From assembly GCA_036897625.1 (NCBI GenBank), contig JAYMTA010000012.1, positions 1 to 64,000 on the forward strand: a stretch of DNA of 64,000 nucleotides, read 5' to 3'. Position numbers and translations under genes: made by a program. Of this stretch, positions 26,913-39,270 are shown piece by piece (position 1 is the stretch's first letter; every line of letters begins with the position of its first letter). A model generated the notes under the pieces. It was not told the origin of the DNA and did no database searches. It worked only from the letters and a program-made list of their open reading frames with translations. Source of the DNA: Pelargonium cotyledonis. Lineage: Eukaryota > Streptophyta > Magnoliopsida > Geraniales > Geraniaceae.

Positions 26913-26984
26913 TTTCGTTGAATTCGAATGGTATGTTAATTCACTCAATTAGCGGGTGTCAACAGTTCGAATCGCGTTCAGAGC
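26913..26984 (+). other. tRNA-like element
   Basis: GAATGGTATGTTAA (26926-26939) lies where the D loop should be, and AACAGTTCGAATCG (26961-26974) where the T arm should be. The gap between GGTA and AGTTCGA is exactly 30 bases. The anticodon loop would read CTCAATT with T33 present and CAA as the triplet. Neither the anticodon stem nor the T stem pairs beyond the innermost base pair. Confidence 0.35.
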
Positions 26985-27393
26985 AGGTCCTTAGTTTGAA
27001 ATTAAGAAAGAGTGGGCCTTTTCAAGTCTATACTTATTCTCTCTCTGAGTTCGAGTTAATAGGCTAAAAGAATGCTCTTGCAAAAGGAAAGAAACCTCCT
27101 TATATAAGGATACTCCATTTTTTCCAAGATAAACATAGAAATATACACGGAAGTACCTGACCTAACAACTTTGTACAAGCAATTCCGTTTACCTGCTGAA
27201 AACTCTTTATAGTTCTAAAACGCACTGGATATTATGAAAAGAGATTCGATTTGTGTATATAGTAAACTGAAAGGTAGGATTTGAGCTTGTCATACTCACG
27301 GGGCGATAAAAGAATTTCGGATTCCCTTTGTAAGAAGCCTTTTCTTCCTTGAAAAGCCTAAACTACTTAACTACAATTGAAAGCCTGAGCTAA

Positions 27394-27465
27394 GGATCAT
27401 ATACGACTTGAACCTGGTACACGGTGCTCCATTTCATCGTGATCTACCAGGGATTGTATTCTTAG
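27394..27465 (-). other. tRNA-like element
   Basis: On the minus strand CCCTGGTAGATCA (27452-27440) resembles a D arm, and GTACCAGGTTCAAGTCG (27421-27405) is a strong T-arm word. The gap between GGTA and GGTTCAA is exactly 30 bases. The conserved T33 is replaced by A, and the anticodon stem CGATG does not pair with GCACC. The outer T stem also fails. Confidence 0.4.
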
Positions 27466-30400
27466 TTCTTCTCACTCTGTTCGGAGCTCTTACTAACCTT
27501 TGACTCTTAGATTTAGAAAAAAGCTCAAGCGTATATTTATGTGAGTCCCCAGGTTCTGTCATGGAAAAGCAGTGAATAATAGAGTATTAGGTAGTAAGTG
27601 GTATGGAAAAGGTACTATGATTTCCTAGTTGTTAAGCCAAGCAAGCTAAGGATATATTGCTTGTAACTGCTCATTCTAAACCCAACAAATCTAAAGCACC
27701 TTCTTCCTTATGCCGGGTAATTTCAAGGTTGCTCATTTCCTACAGATCCCTCTAAAACCGGGAAAAGCGTGTAAAATCGAGGTCTTCCTAACCTGTGAAC
27801 TTTGATCTTAAACATCGGTGTAAAGTCCAACAAGAAAAAGACTTACAAAGAAAAGCAAAAATTCGAATAAGCGCCTCATGTTAACAAGTATTGAAACCCG
27901 GTAGAACACCATGAGAAGCAGTAACGTGTACATGGTTAAAGACCGATAGGACATAGGAATAGGATAAATAGGAAACTCCCCTCCCCTTACATGTATAATA
28001 GTTTTGATTCCCCACAACCCTAGAGGATTCCTAATTGCAAATTCTTTCATTTACCAAGTAAGTGCTGCAAAAAAGTACACCACTAACTTAATTTAATATC
28101 CTTTTTTATGACAAATTTCTTAGCTTAAATTCTGTCTTATATAAACAAAGCCAATTACCATAAATAAAAAGAATTTTTATATTATAAAGCGCTACCCAGA
28201 TATTTTTTGTAGGGCTCTATTGCCAAAAATACGCTTTTATATAAACAGGAAGCCCAAAGAAAACCTGGTTAAGTTCCATTTTATACTTGTTCTTTGTTTT
28301 CGTTTTGACAGGTTGAGGTACAGTTTTATTAGATACGGGGTTTGTAGCTAGATATTTAAAGTAAAAGGGATCCTTTAATATTTTACATGGGAGCTCTCTA
28401 AAAAAAAAGGGTTTCAGCCTGTGCAAATAACTTCAGGTTTTTGGAATTCGGTACTACTAAGTTAGTAATAAAAACGTACATACCCGTAGTATAAAGTTAG
28501 TTTCTCTTGTAACTTAGACCACTTTTATAACTCTTAAATATTCCTTGTTATTCTTGAGATTTGGGACAAAAAACTCAAACTATACCTTTTTAAATGGGCC
28601 CTTGTTAAGGACGAGATCATTGGTTATTAAAGAACTGGTTCGAGAACTTTAAATTCTATAAAAAACTACAGTAGAGTAACCGGGAGTTCACAAAGTGTCA
28701 CATTTGGCTACTTCCATTTTTTGATTTGACTATACCCTTAAGCAAGGAATTTCCTTTAGTTAATAAATTGTAATAGGACACACAGAGAACTGTTCAGTAC
28801 TACTCGAATTCAAAAAGGTTAGGAAAAAGAGAGTTGTACCTCAACAATCTTACTGTTGTTGTTCTTAAAACTTCGTTAAGAGTTTTTGTTTTCAAAAAGG
28901 AGTACTTAGTAGCATTTTGACTTTCCTAGTTAGCTTTATATTATATAGGAGAAATGCTAGAAATAGTTTTACTGATTAAGTCTTAGATTGATTGCTCAAC
29001 TAAAGGTTTTGGGAGTAGCTTTTGGAAGAGTTATCAGGTGAAAGTAACAAAAATAAAGTTAGAGTTTTCGGACTTGGTAAATAAGTAATTACAGAAAAAG
29101 AAGATATTTCATTTATTATACATTACAGATAAAGACTTTCCAATAAAGGTTTAGGATAACGAATAAAGATGAAACCAAATCCTATCTAAGCTATTTTATA
29201 GAATACCTTTTATTACCGGTTCCGATACTAAGCTGTTTTTACTTCTAAGGCATTTGGGATCCCAATTTACTATTAGAATCCCCGAAATATTAAGCTTAAC
29301 CTCTGGAATTGGAAACAAAGAAACATAAAAAAGAAATGCCTTACTTGAATGTACTTCCTTAATACCTTAACTAACTCTAAGTTTTTGATCAACTAGACTT
29401 CTAGGCCTTGCGCCCTTCCTTCGTTAACAGGGGATATCGCTGCACAATAATAACACTTTCCTTAAAATATCTATAAAATGTTAGAGACTCCCTTTTAAAG
29501 TGGAGCAGCGCTCAATTCCATAGCAACACCCCCCTGAGGTTTTTCTTGTAAAACCCCATCCATTATTGGAAACGGTTCTCTTATTCTGAGAGCCTATCCA
29601 GCGGATAAATAGAGTTCCACTTCTAAATTCTTTTGATTTATAACACTCCTGTCTAGTAAGCTCAAAAGGGAATATTTGCTTCTAGATGCCTACCTTCCTT
29701 ATTTACGATCTAGTTAAGAGGACTACTTAAGTTCTTTAGTAACTTACTTCGTTAACTGGATTTCCCTGGATAATGTCGAAAGTTGGATATGTATGTAATA
29801 TCAGTAGGTTTTAGTCAAATAAAGGTATAAATGTTAGAGGTACCCCTTTTTGTATTACTAAATTGAAACTCTGTAGAGTGCTTATGTAAACCGGATTTGG
29901 ATTCCTGTACTAACTAAAAGGGTATACTTTCTTTCCTTACCTGGTAAACCCTAAATTTTCATTAAAAACTAAATTCTAGATCTACTACGAAAAGAATAAT
30001 AAGTCGACTCTTTTTTATTAACTTTAAAAAGACTATCTATTAGTTGTATAGTTAATCAGGCTCTAAACCTAGTAGATTCCTTTTTTTATGAAAACATATT
30101 AATGATAAAGACCACAAAAAGGAAATCCCTATAATTAGGAGACAATAACACAAGTACGTTGCAAATATTCTCAAAAGAGTCTAGTACTGCATGAGTAAAC
30201 CCGTTGAATTAGGGTGGGTATTATACCACTTTGTATATAGAAAATCTAATAGGAACTCTGGAGTTCTATTCCATAATAAAGCTTTTTGTTAACTTAGCTT
30301 AGAACGGAAGGCTTGACGTTATAGGTATAGTACCCATAAGGGATAATGGTAGCTTTTTTGCAAGATCATTCAGATATCCGTATATAGAGTATCTAGCTCG

Positions 30401-31689
30401 GTTGGTATAGCATTAGTAAAAAAATTATAAAAAGAATACCTCCTAAGCTCTAGTGAGATTAAAAACCAAAGTATCTTACCATAGCATTATATACAAAATA
30501 CAACTACATCCTTAACCTTCCAAATTGTGAAAGAATAAAGGAAATCTCATTATATACACAAGGAGTTAGGATTAAAGCAGTTGCCGAGAAGCCCTTCTTT
30601 ACTAAAACTTCAATCTATTATCTTGGTAAGTATCTCCATTAAACAGTGCTCTAATTAATGAAAGAAATTCTTATCTAGGCTGAATGTACATAGTAGAAAC
30701 AACCTGGAGAAACTTGAAATTTTTAGTAGACCTTTATTACAAGCGAGGAATCTTCATCAAATACAGGTTAATGAAAATTCGTATTGTATTATTACGGTCA
30801 CAAGGAATTACTACTCACGCAAACACACGTGTAAAATTTGAATAGCCGAATGGTCTTTATCTGATCGATTGCGCATTAGTCTAGTTTCCACCATACATAT
30901 ACTTATAGTCCTTACTAAAAGGGCCCTTTTAATTAACTCCAAAGGGGGGGAAAGGGTCTACTCCCTTTTGAATTGTATATTATAAAGCTCCCGTTTAGAG
31001 AGTTTAATCTCTAATTTTTATACATCACCTAACCCCAAAAGCTCTTTTCGGATATGCTATAGTATTATAAGCGCTCGTTTACTTAAGTACAAAGCCCTAG
31101 TTATTTTTTCTAAAACCCTTAAATAAAATAAACCTCATTATATTTTATAGTTTTATTCTTTGCTTAGAAAAGATTTCTTATATTACTTTATTGCTGAGGA
31201 AGGCCTAAGCCAGATCTTAGCAAATCCATGGACATAAAAAAGTAACATAGCTTTTAATCCTTTGGATACACTGTACCACTAGATTAAAATTTAAGGACTT
31301 CTCTCTGCATTTTCACAAAAAGTGTACGTATTCATTCCACAAAGAGGCTGTATATTTCTTATTATATTACTATATATCCTTAACATAGGTGTAGGAACCT
31401 CTAAAAGATAAAGGGAAACTTTCTCTCTATTTCGGTTGTTTATATTTCAGTATAAAGAAATCCCGATTTTCGATAAAAATTCAATTCAGCTAAAGTAAAT
31501 CCGGATAGAAGCCCCTATATACTAAACTATAACTAAACCGTCTAAGATTATATTATAGAATAAGTTTTCGTCCTTTTGAAATAGGATCTATTCTCAAAAA
31601 CAAATTTAGAAAGAAAGTTATAGCTGTTATGAAGTTAGTGATAGAGAGTGCAATTAGAGGTATCAAGAGGACATAGTCCTGGAGATACC

Positions 31690-31713
31690 AGAGTAAGCTA
31701 CAGAATCCGAGTA
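31690..31713 (+). repeat. shared purine-rich word, copy 1
   Basis: AGAGTAAGCTACAGAATCC is identical here and at 44356-44374, and the next five bases differ at one position (GAGTA here, AAGTA there). The flanks share style but do not align. This is longer than expected by chance for two positions in 64 kb. Confidence 0.6.
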
Positions 31714-32919
31714 CAAGTTTACTAGCTAAAAGAGTTTTTACTATATTACTAGCACAAAACCCTCCCTGTAGTATAAGGGAAGGGTAGCCTAAGAAAAAGG
31801 AACAACTTCCAGGTGGATTATAAGCTACAAGATAAATTTAAATTACTAGTTTTTATTTTAAGTAATTAAAGGAATAGGTCTCTTAGTTAGGAATGGTTAA
31901 TTAAGCTTAAAAACCCTTTTTCGAATATCCCGAATATACAAAAATGGACTTTCAAAAGAGTCTAAGACCGGCCCAAGGAACACTTTTATTATACCTTTTT
32001 TCTCTTAACTTAGGAAAGAGTTTCTTTATAGTACATAAAGTATCAATGACATCTCATACTCGTGAATTTGTAAAAAAAAAGGACTTTTTTAACCCCGCAC
32101 TTAGAGGATAAATAGTAAAGCCCTCCAAGTCAGGTAGATAAAAGGTAGTAAGCGTTCTTTTAAATTGAGCAGGTTAAATAATCAAATTTTCTTAGAATAG
32201 TTTACAATTTTCAGGATAAGTATAAATGTTTAAAATAAAGTAGATTAAATGTTTTTTTATAGATAAGGGGGCTTTAAAGCTCGAACTCAAACTTTGTCAA
32301 AACTTCACTCTTATTAGGTAATTGACTTGACGGCTAGGGGTACTTTCCCAGATGTGTACTCTAGACGAAAAGGAACTCATTTAGGTTCCGTATTTTATAT
32401 TATTAAGAAAGGTTCACGATAGTATAGGGTTCCCGCTTATGCCACTTTTAGTTAAAAAGCGTGGGTTTACAGGTATGAAGTCTTCTGTACAGTTCCTCAT
32501 TAGTAATCAAACGTAAATTTTTAATTAAAAGGGGTTTGACTAAGGTATAATGGAAGTTCTTTTAAAGAACTCCCTGTAATACGAATTAGAAAGACGCCCC
32601 GATTAAGACTTGGCTCTGTTCCTAACCTGTCGGGTACTATGTTTCTTCTTAAGATCTTCTTATAAACTTTTAAATGTATCCATTTTTGAATATCAACAAG
32701 TTCGAAAGCGATTGCTTAAGTAAAGGGTTGATTAGTGTCTAAAGTCACAAAAGATGAGATTCTAAAGTGATACCACCGTAGAGCCCTCTGCGGTACCTCC
32801 ATGTTTAATAAAATTCCTAACTATCCATATTTTCTGGGGTTCTCTCAGTCAAATAAAGCAAAGCACTCTCCATGTATAGTATATTATTAATAAAGATTTA
32901 TAAGGGCTCTTAATTATTA

Positions 32920-32991
32920 CTGGTAATACGTGATTAGGTATAATCCAGAAATCTTAGTTGATAATACATGGGTTCAAGTCCGGATAAAACT
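32920..32991 (+). other. tRNA-like element, Lys-like anticodon position
   Basis: TGATTAGGTATAAT (32931-32944) resembles a D loop, and ACATGGGTTCAAGTCC (32966-32981) a T arm, with exactly 30 bases between GGTA and GGTTCAA. The anticodon loop by position reads ATCTTAG, with T33 present and CTT as anticodon (Lys). Two inner anticodon-stem pairs and two inner T-stem pairs form; the outer pairs fail and no acceptor stem is visible. Confidence 0.4.
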
Positions 32992-35844
32992 TATATTTAG
33001 AAAGGAAACAAGGAGGCTCCCTTCATATCACAAAACAGCGGGTAATTACTAGTATAGTCTGCGTCATATATAATGTATATCAACTTTATATTAATGGCGT
33101 GTCCTAACACTTGTATATAGTATAAAAAGCAAGTTTAGAGTAAAAAAGATATCATATAGTGCATTGATGGGTAAAAATGTTAGATGCTCCGTTTTTCAGT
33201 TTAGACAGCAGGTACTGGATAGAAGGGAGTTAGTTAAAAAAAGGTATCAAAAGTTGTACTAAGAAGTTCTTTAAGGATAGATATAGTACAAGAGTGAGCA
33301 TTATCATCGAAAGCAGAGATAAAAGTAAAGCTTATACATTTGCATATTACACGGAGTATTTCTTTCTTGTTTGAAAAGGCAACCGCTTTAGATTGAGGTC
33401 TAGGTCTTTTTCTTGAAATGAAAATCACTTAAGTAGATAAAAAACTTAATTCACCTTTCCAGGAGCTCTAGTTTAAAATGTACCCTTTAGGGTAGGAGCA
33501 GTATAAGGAGTCATTACCTATTTCAGGCTAAAGCAAGAACAATATGAAGTCGTGGGTATAAGGAGGGTTACTTGAGGTCTCTATAGATTTGTACAAATGC
33601 GTATCTTTAATATTAAAATTCCTCCTTTGTGATTATGCACTACTAGGGGCTTCCCCCCTTAAATTGGAATAAGGTAAACCTAACTTTTAGGGCGAGTCCA
33701 AAAACGGGGCGTCTTATAGGGAATTAGTTCTAGCTCGAGCTTTTACGTTAGCAGCAATAAGGGGGTCCCTCATTTTACTTTATTTCTCTAAAATCTACAC
33801 TAGGTTTCTTATTTATAGATTGCTTACCCGAAACACTATCCGCTCCGGTGCGCTCTACCGGGTCCTGCTAAAAATAAATATTCTAAAAAAGTACAGGTTA
33901 AGTTATCATGAAGACTAAGATAAGTAGAGATATTAAGAAAACCAAGGTTACAGAAAGCAGGGCTACAGAAGACAAAGAAAGCGTCTCGTAAGAAAAAGCA
34001 GGGATATCACAAAGATCCTTGAAGAAGGGAATTCCTCGAGTTTAAATTAAAGGGATAACCTAAAAAGTGAAAAAAAAAAGCTACCATATCAGCGAGAAAA
34101 TATCTACATTTCAGGTAGGACTCTTGATTCAATAACTTGAGAAAAGTAGTAAGTAATAGTTTAACATATATTGACAAAAAATTATGATCATAAAGGAAAC
34201 CTTACATATAATACCTGAGTAGCTCTCCAGTGCAAAAGTTTACAAATATAAGAGGATTCCTATAATCCATTTATCAAGGTTTCAAATATTACAATGAAAT
34301 GAAGATTCTAAAGGAATTAGACGCAGTAATAAATTCTATACTCAATTTTGGTTGATTTTTGATTTTTTTAAGGGTCTCCTAATAGACGCAATTGGAGTTT
34401 TAGGTCTTTGCTTAATCTTGCATATGAGCTAATGATTAAAGTAAACTTTAATTGCTTTTTCTTTTTTATTTTTAATAGGTAAATATGTAAAAATGAAGTA
34501 TTCTCAAGAGGATATACCCCAAAGAAAAGGGTCTTTGTGACACACTAAGAATGAAGAAAATAGAATACCTAACATAATAGCATAACTAGTCTTTATACAT
34601 GGGCGAGTAGTAATAGTAATAAATAGTAATAAACTCCTAATGAGCGAGAGCCGTAGGGTCTAAGCGCACACTTATCAACAAGGTCCAGGATCCTATTAAC
34701 ACACAGGTATAACCAAGGGTAATAACAAGGTTTATTTTTTTGCATAGTTGCCGCTAAAATTCTTATCTTATTTTTCACTTGAAGAGTCCTTTTTAGTTTC
34801 TCTAATAGAACTCATAATGGAATGGGTATTCCAAAAGGTTTCTATTATACAAGGGCTCACAAAATAGAAAATGTATAATTTTTCATGTATTGATATCAGG
34901 TTGATTTCTATTTTAGGGACTCCCTTTGAAGGAATCCTACTTTGTTTAAGAAAGCCTTTTCTTATTCGGTTGGTTTAAAAAGAAATAACTAGAGTTCTAC
35001 AAGTTAGCCTTTTTCTATAATCAATTTCAAAAATCTGGTATACTTATATACTCAGTAAACCGGAGACGGTACAAATTAAACCCTTATCGACCAAATAAAT
35101 TTCCCTCGGAACTATTCGTATCAGCTCTATAAATATGAAAAAAAAAAAGGATTCTTTTCATTGATAACCCCCTTCAGGTAAAAAAAGATTTTTCGCAAGG
35201 GAACCTCTTAGGTTTATTTTCTTATATATATAACTAGGAGTTCCTCATTTCGTAAAAAAGTACCGTGCTAAAGCTATAGACAACTTAATAAATTGATATG
35301 CAATCCCAATAAAATAATAAGGGTTTCGAATTCTTTGATTTCTCTTTTAAAAGACTAAGAAAAAGAAGTTTCTATAGAATATTTTTGAGTTTTGTTTAGT
35401 ATTGAGAATTCTAATAATAATCCTAATAATAAAAGGTGCCCCTTAGTCTTTTTCAGGATGTAGAATTCCTTTGTTATAGACTAAAAGGTTTCAAAATGAA
35501 TTCTTTCGCGTTTAGATAGTAAAGGAAATTGTTCATATTTCATTTTATTGGAACGGGGTGCATATTCTAGAGTTAGGGCGAGTTTGAAATCTATGCACAG
35601 GTAATTTTCTCATATGAGTTTCCGTTTCTATGTCTTTTTTTAGTGAAAGCGGAGCACTGAAGGGGTAATTTAGGGAGCACCCTGCTTTAAATCACACTCG
35701 GAGCTAGTATTAAAACCCGTTTTAGGGAAACTCCTATCTCAATAAGGGGATCCTTTCTTAGCTTGTCAAACAACAAGTTGGGGAGACTTTCAAGAATCTT
35801 TTAAAGCAATATGATAAAAATAGTTAAAGAATCCTTTCTTATCT

Positions 35845-35916
35845 GCTTAGAAGTGGACTTGGACCACTGACATACTTATTCATATACCTGTGCTCTACCG
35901 CCGGATTCTTACTGCC
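35845..35916 (-). other. tRNA-like element with intact T stem
   Basis: On the minus strand GGCGGTAGAGCACAGG (35902-35887) is a strong D-arm word, and AGTGGTCCAAGTCCACT (35868-35852) forms a T arm with all five stem pairs and a seven-base loop. GGTA and the GG of the T arm are exactly 30 bases apart. The anticodon loop reads ATATGAA with T33 present, giving ATG. The anticodon stem (CAGGT against TAAGT) does not pair, and no acceptor stem is evident. It is the only locus with a complete T stem. Confidence 0.45.
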
Positions 35917-38500
35917 ATTAATTCAGATAATTAAGACATACTCTTTACCAAGATTGTAGCTCAGAAAAGTTTGTAGTCTAGGTATTAAGTATTAAGATTA
36001 AGAAGAGGATTACAGGTCCGGATAAAGGCTTAGAATGCAGTTATAGGTAGACATAAGAAGCAAGTACAAGTAGGAGTATGAATAAGGAGTTATTGGTATA
36101 GGATATAGATAAGTAACTTAGGGTAAAAAGAACCCTTATTTGTTTAGGAAACCCATTTTGTATTAGACTTTTCCGGAAATACTCGTATAGTATCCTTATA
36201 ATTCCTGAATTTTCAATTTCAGTAGCTATAAAATAAAGAAAGGACTTGCCTTTGTGTTCCTATGTTTTCGGGTTTCCAATTCTCGATAGTAAATAGTAAA
36301 GAAATCGTGGGGAGCTCTAAAGCTAAGCTGAATAGAAGTGTTAGGGGGAAGCAGTGAAGCAGTAAGCCCTAACAAGATACAATAACTGAAGGAATCTCTT
36401 ACTAAAGTATTAAGGAAGAGGCACTCCAGGAATTAGACTTCTCACAGCTCCAGTAAGCAGCCTTGCTTTCCATAGGAATTGTTGAGAAATTGCCTAAAGT
36501 TTTGAAGTCTATAAAGTTAAAAAGGGTCCTCTTCCGCAGATTGTGTATATTAACGGGGAAGCTTTTTTGCAAGTTCGAACTAAATAAGGAGAGTCTATTT
36601 CTGGCAAGGCAGCCCTTTAAATGTTATTTTCCCACTTTAGAATTTACAGAATACAACATAGTTATAGTTATAATATTTTCAGATCTCAAAATACAAGAGT
36701 AATATGCGATTCATTTTCTACTTGTATAGAGCGCGGGACTTAACCAAGATCAAAGGAGGAAGCTCTGTGTTGTTGACAGGGGCTCTTACCCTACCCTAAC
36801 TAGAAGGAGTTTCTACGGAAAACTCTTCCTGGTTTAGGAGGTCCTTGAGTAAGTTACATCTTTAGTTGCTGTTTGTAGGGTATGGGTTTTACGAATGAAC
36901 CTTTCTCTCCCTAGACTGTTCTTTGTTTACCCGCCTTATCAGATAATTGTGAGGGAGAATGAGTAACAAACAAGTAATATGTGCTTAACAAGAAGAATCT
37001 TATATTAGTCTTAGTCAAGGAAAGGGGTTGGTTTCCTTGAATTTGGATTTATGATCTTAAGGGGTCTAGTATAAACCGGGGTTATTAATAAAGACAGGAG
37101 ATGGGAAGTCTAGTTTAGGAGCTTACTTACAGGAACCTAGAATATAGAAGAAAAAGTTTTTTTTTAGACAACAGCTAGGAGCCCCTTTTTGGAGGTTATA
37201 GGTTTAGGACAGTTATAGGTAACAGTATAGCTCATAGGAGTATAGCTACTAGAGATAGGTATAGCAGCTAAGATCAAGACTAACAAAGCTATGAAGAGTA
37301 GTACAAAGACTAAGAAAACCTAGGCATTAATAAGAAACAAGGTAGCATTTTGAATACTTAATAAGGAGTTAGCTTAGCTAGGCAGGAATGTTTAAAAATC
37401 AATGAATTAAGAATTGGTTATAGTAAACCTTTGTCTAATAATAAAGGAAGCTTCCTTAGGATTCCTAGAAAAAAGTCTAAAGGTGTAGTAGGTAAAGCAA
37501 TTTCTCCTTGATCCACAAGAATGAGGAATAGTAGATATAATTCTAAAAAAGGTAAAAGCTTCCTCTTCGTGCTGGCTCTGCTGAATCTGAACAAAAAACG
37601 AATGCTAAAAAGGACTATTCTCTATGCTACCCTTTACCTATCTCCTTTTAAAAACAGAGTTCTTCTCTTCGGAGAGTTTAGTACTAAATATTGGCTAAGA
37701 AGTCTTTGTGTTACAAGTTTTTTTTATACTTGAGAATAGTGTTTACTGTCGCAGTGCCCCTTTACAAGACAAGAGTAGTTATATCCGTCAATCTAAGGGG
37801 AACGAGTTTCTCCGAGAATATAGTACCAAGCAAACCATGGGAAATATTCAAAGGTTTAATAAATAAGGGGGGACAATTCTCCTTCATTATATTACGAAAT
37901 TCTATGGATAGTTTTGAGTTATTACTCCAACCGGATTTTATCATGTACAATGCTAATTTGTAGGGGCGGCCCAGATACTTCTTAAGACAGAGCCACTTTT
38001 TTTTTAGAAAGGCTAGCACATAGAAATTTCTGCCGGTTCTGGTCTAGGCTCGGAGATGCGGAGGGGTTGCGAATAAAAAGCCACGGATTCAGAGGATTCC
38101 TTTTGAAAGTTGGAATTTAACCCTAGTTATTCTTCAACCTTTACTTTAATAGGGGCTCTTTCTTGTTCTTATTGCTCCTGTTCCGTATTCTGGCAGAGAC
38201 TTTCAGGAATTAAAAAGAAAAAAACTAAGACGTCGGAAAAATGTTAAGTGATTGTGAGCTTTAAAATAAAAGGAATCTGAATATCGGGAATAAGTTAAGA
38301 AAAAAGTACAAATACAAAAGACTTGAGGGGTTCTCTTGATAAAACCACTAAGAATTTAAGAAAGTAAGGATTTCCTTTTGGGGTCGGTTTCCTAAGAGCT
38401 TTTTTAAAACCCTCTAAATCTTTTAGAAAGGGAAGATAGGTATGTATATGTTAGGATTCAGTAAGGTACTTCTAAGAGTTTTCCTTACCTTAAAGATTCT

Positions 38501-39270
38501 GATTATCAGGTTTTATAGAATAGTCTAGATTTAGGATGGTAACTAGATGGAACTCTTTGAATTGTAGCTCTTAATGTTTGTAATGAATCTCACTTTCATG
38601 TCTAATGATCCCGCAGGCAAAGGAGTTCTTGTATCGCAGTTATAGAGGTATGAAATTCACTATAAGCTAAGAGGAAAGCTCTAAATTATTCTATTGGAGG
38701 TTAAGAATACTCTATATTTCAGATAATTGTATTCTTTTGAGATTAGGAACTTACTATACTATCTGAATTGGTATTCCACTGTTTAAGCGGGTAATTTAGG
38801 TATAGATAACTGAATAACAGATTATACAGATTCTTTGAGAAGTCCTAGGAATTTCCCAGACGGTTTAGGAACTCTATTAGTGGAGCTCAAACTCCTTCCT
38901 CAGCTAAGCCAAACCAAGTGGAGCTAAAGGGAAAGCCAGCCGCTAATGGAGTTTAAGATAGAAACGTATTCATTCCTGTGTTCAAGGAATTGCAGCTAAT
39001 TAAAGGATAACAGAATAAGTAACTATTTATTTCTTAGATTCCTTGGATTCCAGGGAACTAATTCTTTGTTGGCTAAAGGAGAACAGATTGGCTTTTATTT
39101 CTCTGTTTTGGAGTTAATGTAAGGATGGTAGAAACCGGATTTTGTTTTAGGAAAGAAATTCATAAGTTTAAACCCTCCAATTATTCTAATTAGAGCTTTG
39201 TTTCCTGGTTGTACCTGCAAAGGAGCTCCTCTATAGAAAAGAGTATGGAGTCATTACTATCCTGTAAAGT
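38501..39270 (+). repeat. diffuse + strand repeat family, block 1
   Basis: This block carries words that recur in the blocks at 42.0-42.9, 44.5-49.5 and 63.1-64.0 kb: GAATTGTAGCTCTTA near 38561, TATAGAATAG near 38515, TTTAGGATGG near 38530, and TTCAGATAATTG at 38718. The last is part of 20 bases identical to 49106-49125. No open frame of interest overlaps it. The family has no clear ends, no terminal repeats and no coding capacity that I can see. Confidence 0.4.
38718..38737 (+). repeat. 20-base exact repeat, copy 1
   Basis: Identical over 20 bases to 49106-49125 (it starts TTCAGATAATTG and ends TTCTTT). The flanking sequence differs: ATAT precedes here, AAAGGAG precedes there. It links the 38.5 kb and 49 kb blocks of the same repeat family. 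Confidence 0.6.

Larger units (their letters stand above)
17901..31600. other. AT-rich non-coding stretch
   Basis: No gene is supported here. Four tRNA-like elements are listed separately (19310-19378, 24464-24535, 26913-26984, 27394-27465). Isolated T-arm words without a matching D arm at the standard distance occur at 17940-17953 (+), 18261-18272 (+) and 20250-20240 (-). A lone D-arm word, TAGCTCGGTTGGTATAGCA, lies at 30394-30412 (+). There is a run of 14 A at 25981-25994, the longest single-base run I noticed, and seven G at 30944-30950. The rest is AT-rich filler with short chance open frames. Confidence 0.6.
31601..38500. other. AT-rich non-coding stretch with purine-rich islands
   Basis: No gene is supported. 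Purine-rich islands built from words such as AAGACTAAGA, AAGCTACAGA and AAGAAGCAAGTA lie at about 31620-31720, 33905-34010, 35990-36120 and 37200-37380. In the second island, 33908-33991 (+) is a 27-codon frame rich in Lys, Thr and Glu, too short to call a gene. tRNA-like elements at 32920-32991 and 35845-35916 are listed separately. A D-arm-like word on the minus strand (33863-33848, CCCGGTAGAGCGCACC) lacks a good T arm. Overlapping short frames near 37520-38020 on both strands show no recognisable protein. Confidence 0.55.

Noticed and set aside
30394-30412. Strong D-arm word TAGCTCGGTTGGTATAGCA.
   Set aside because: There is no T-arm word at the expected distance downstream, so I did not list it as a tRNA-like element.
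37521-38019. Cluster of overlapping frames of 70-90 codons on both strands.
   Set aside because: Overlap on both strands and lack of any motif point to a locally stop-poor stretch and not a gene.
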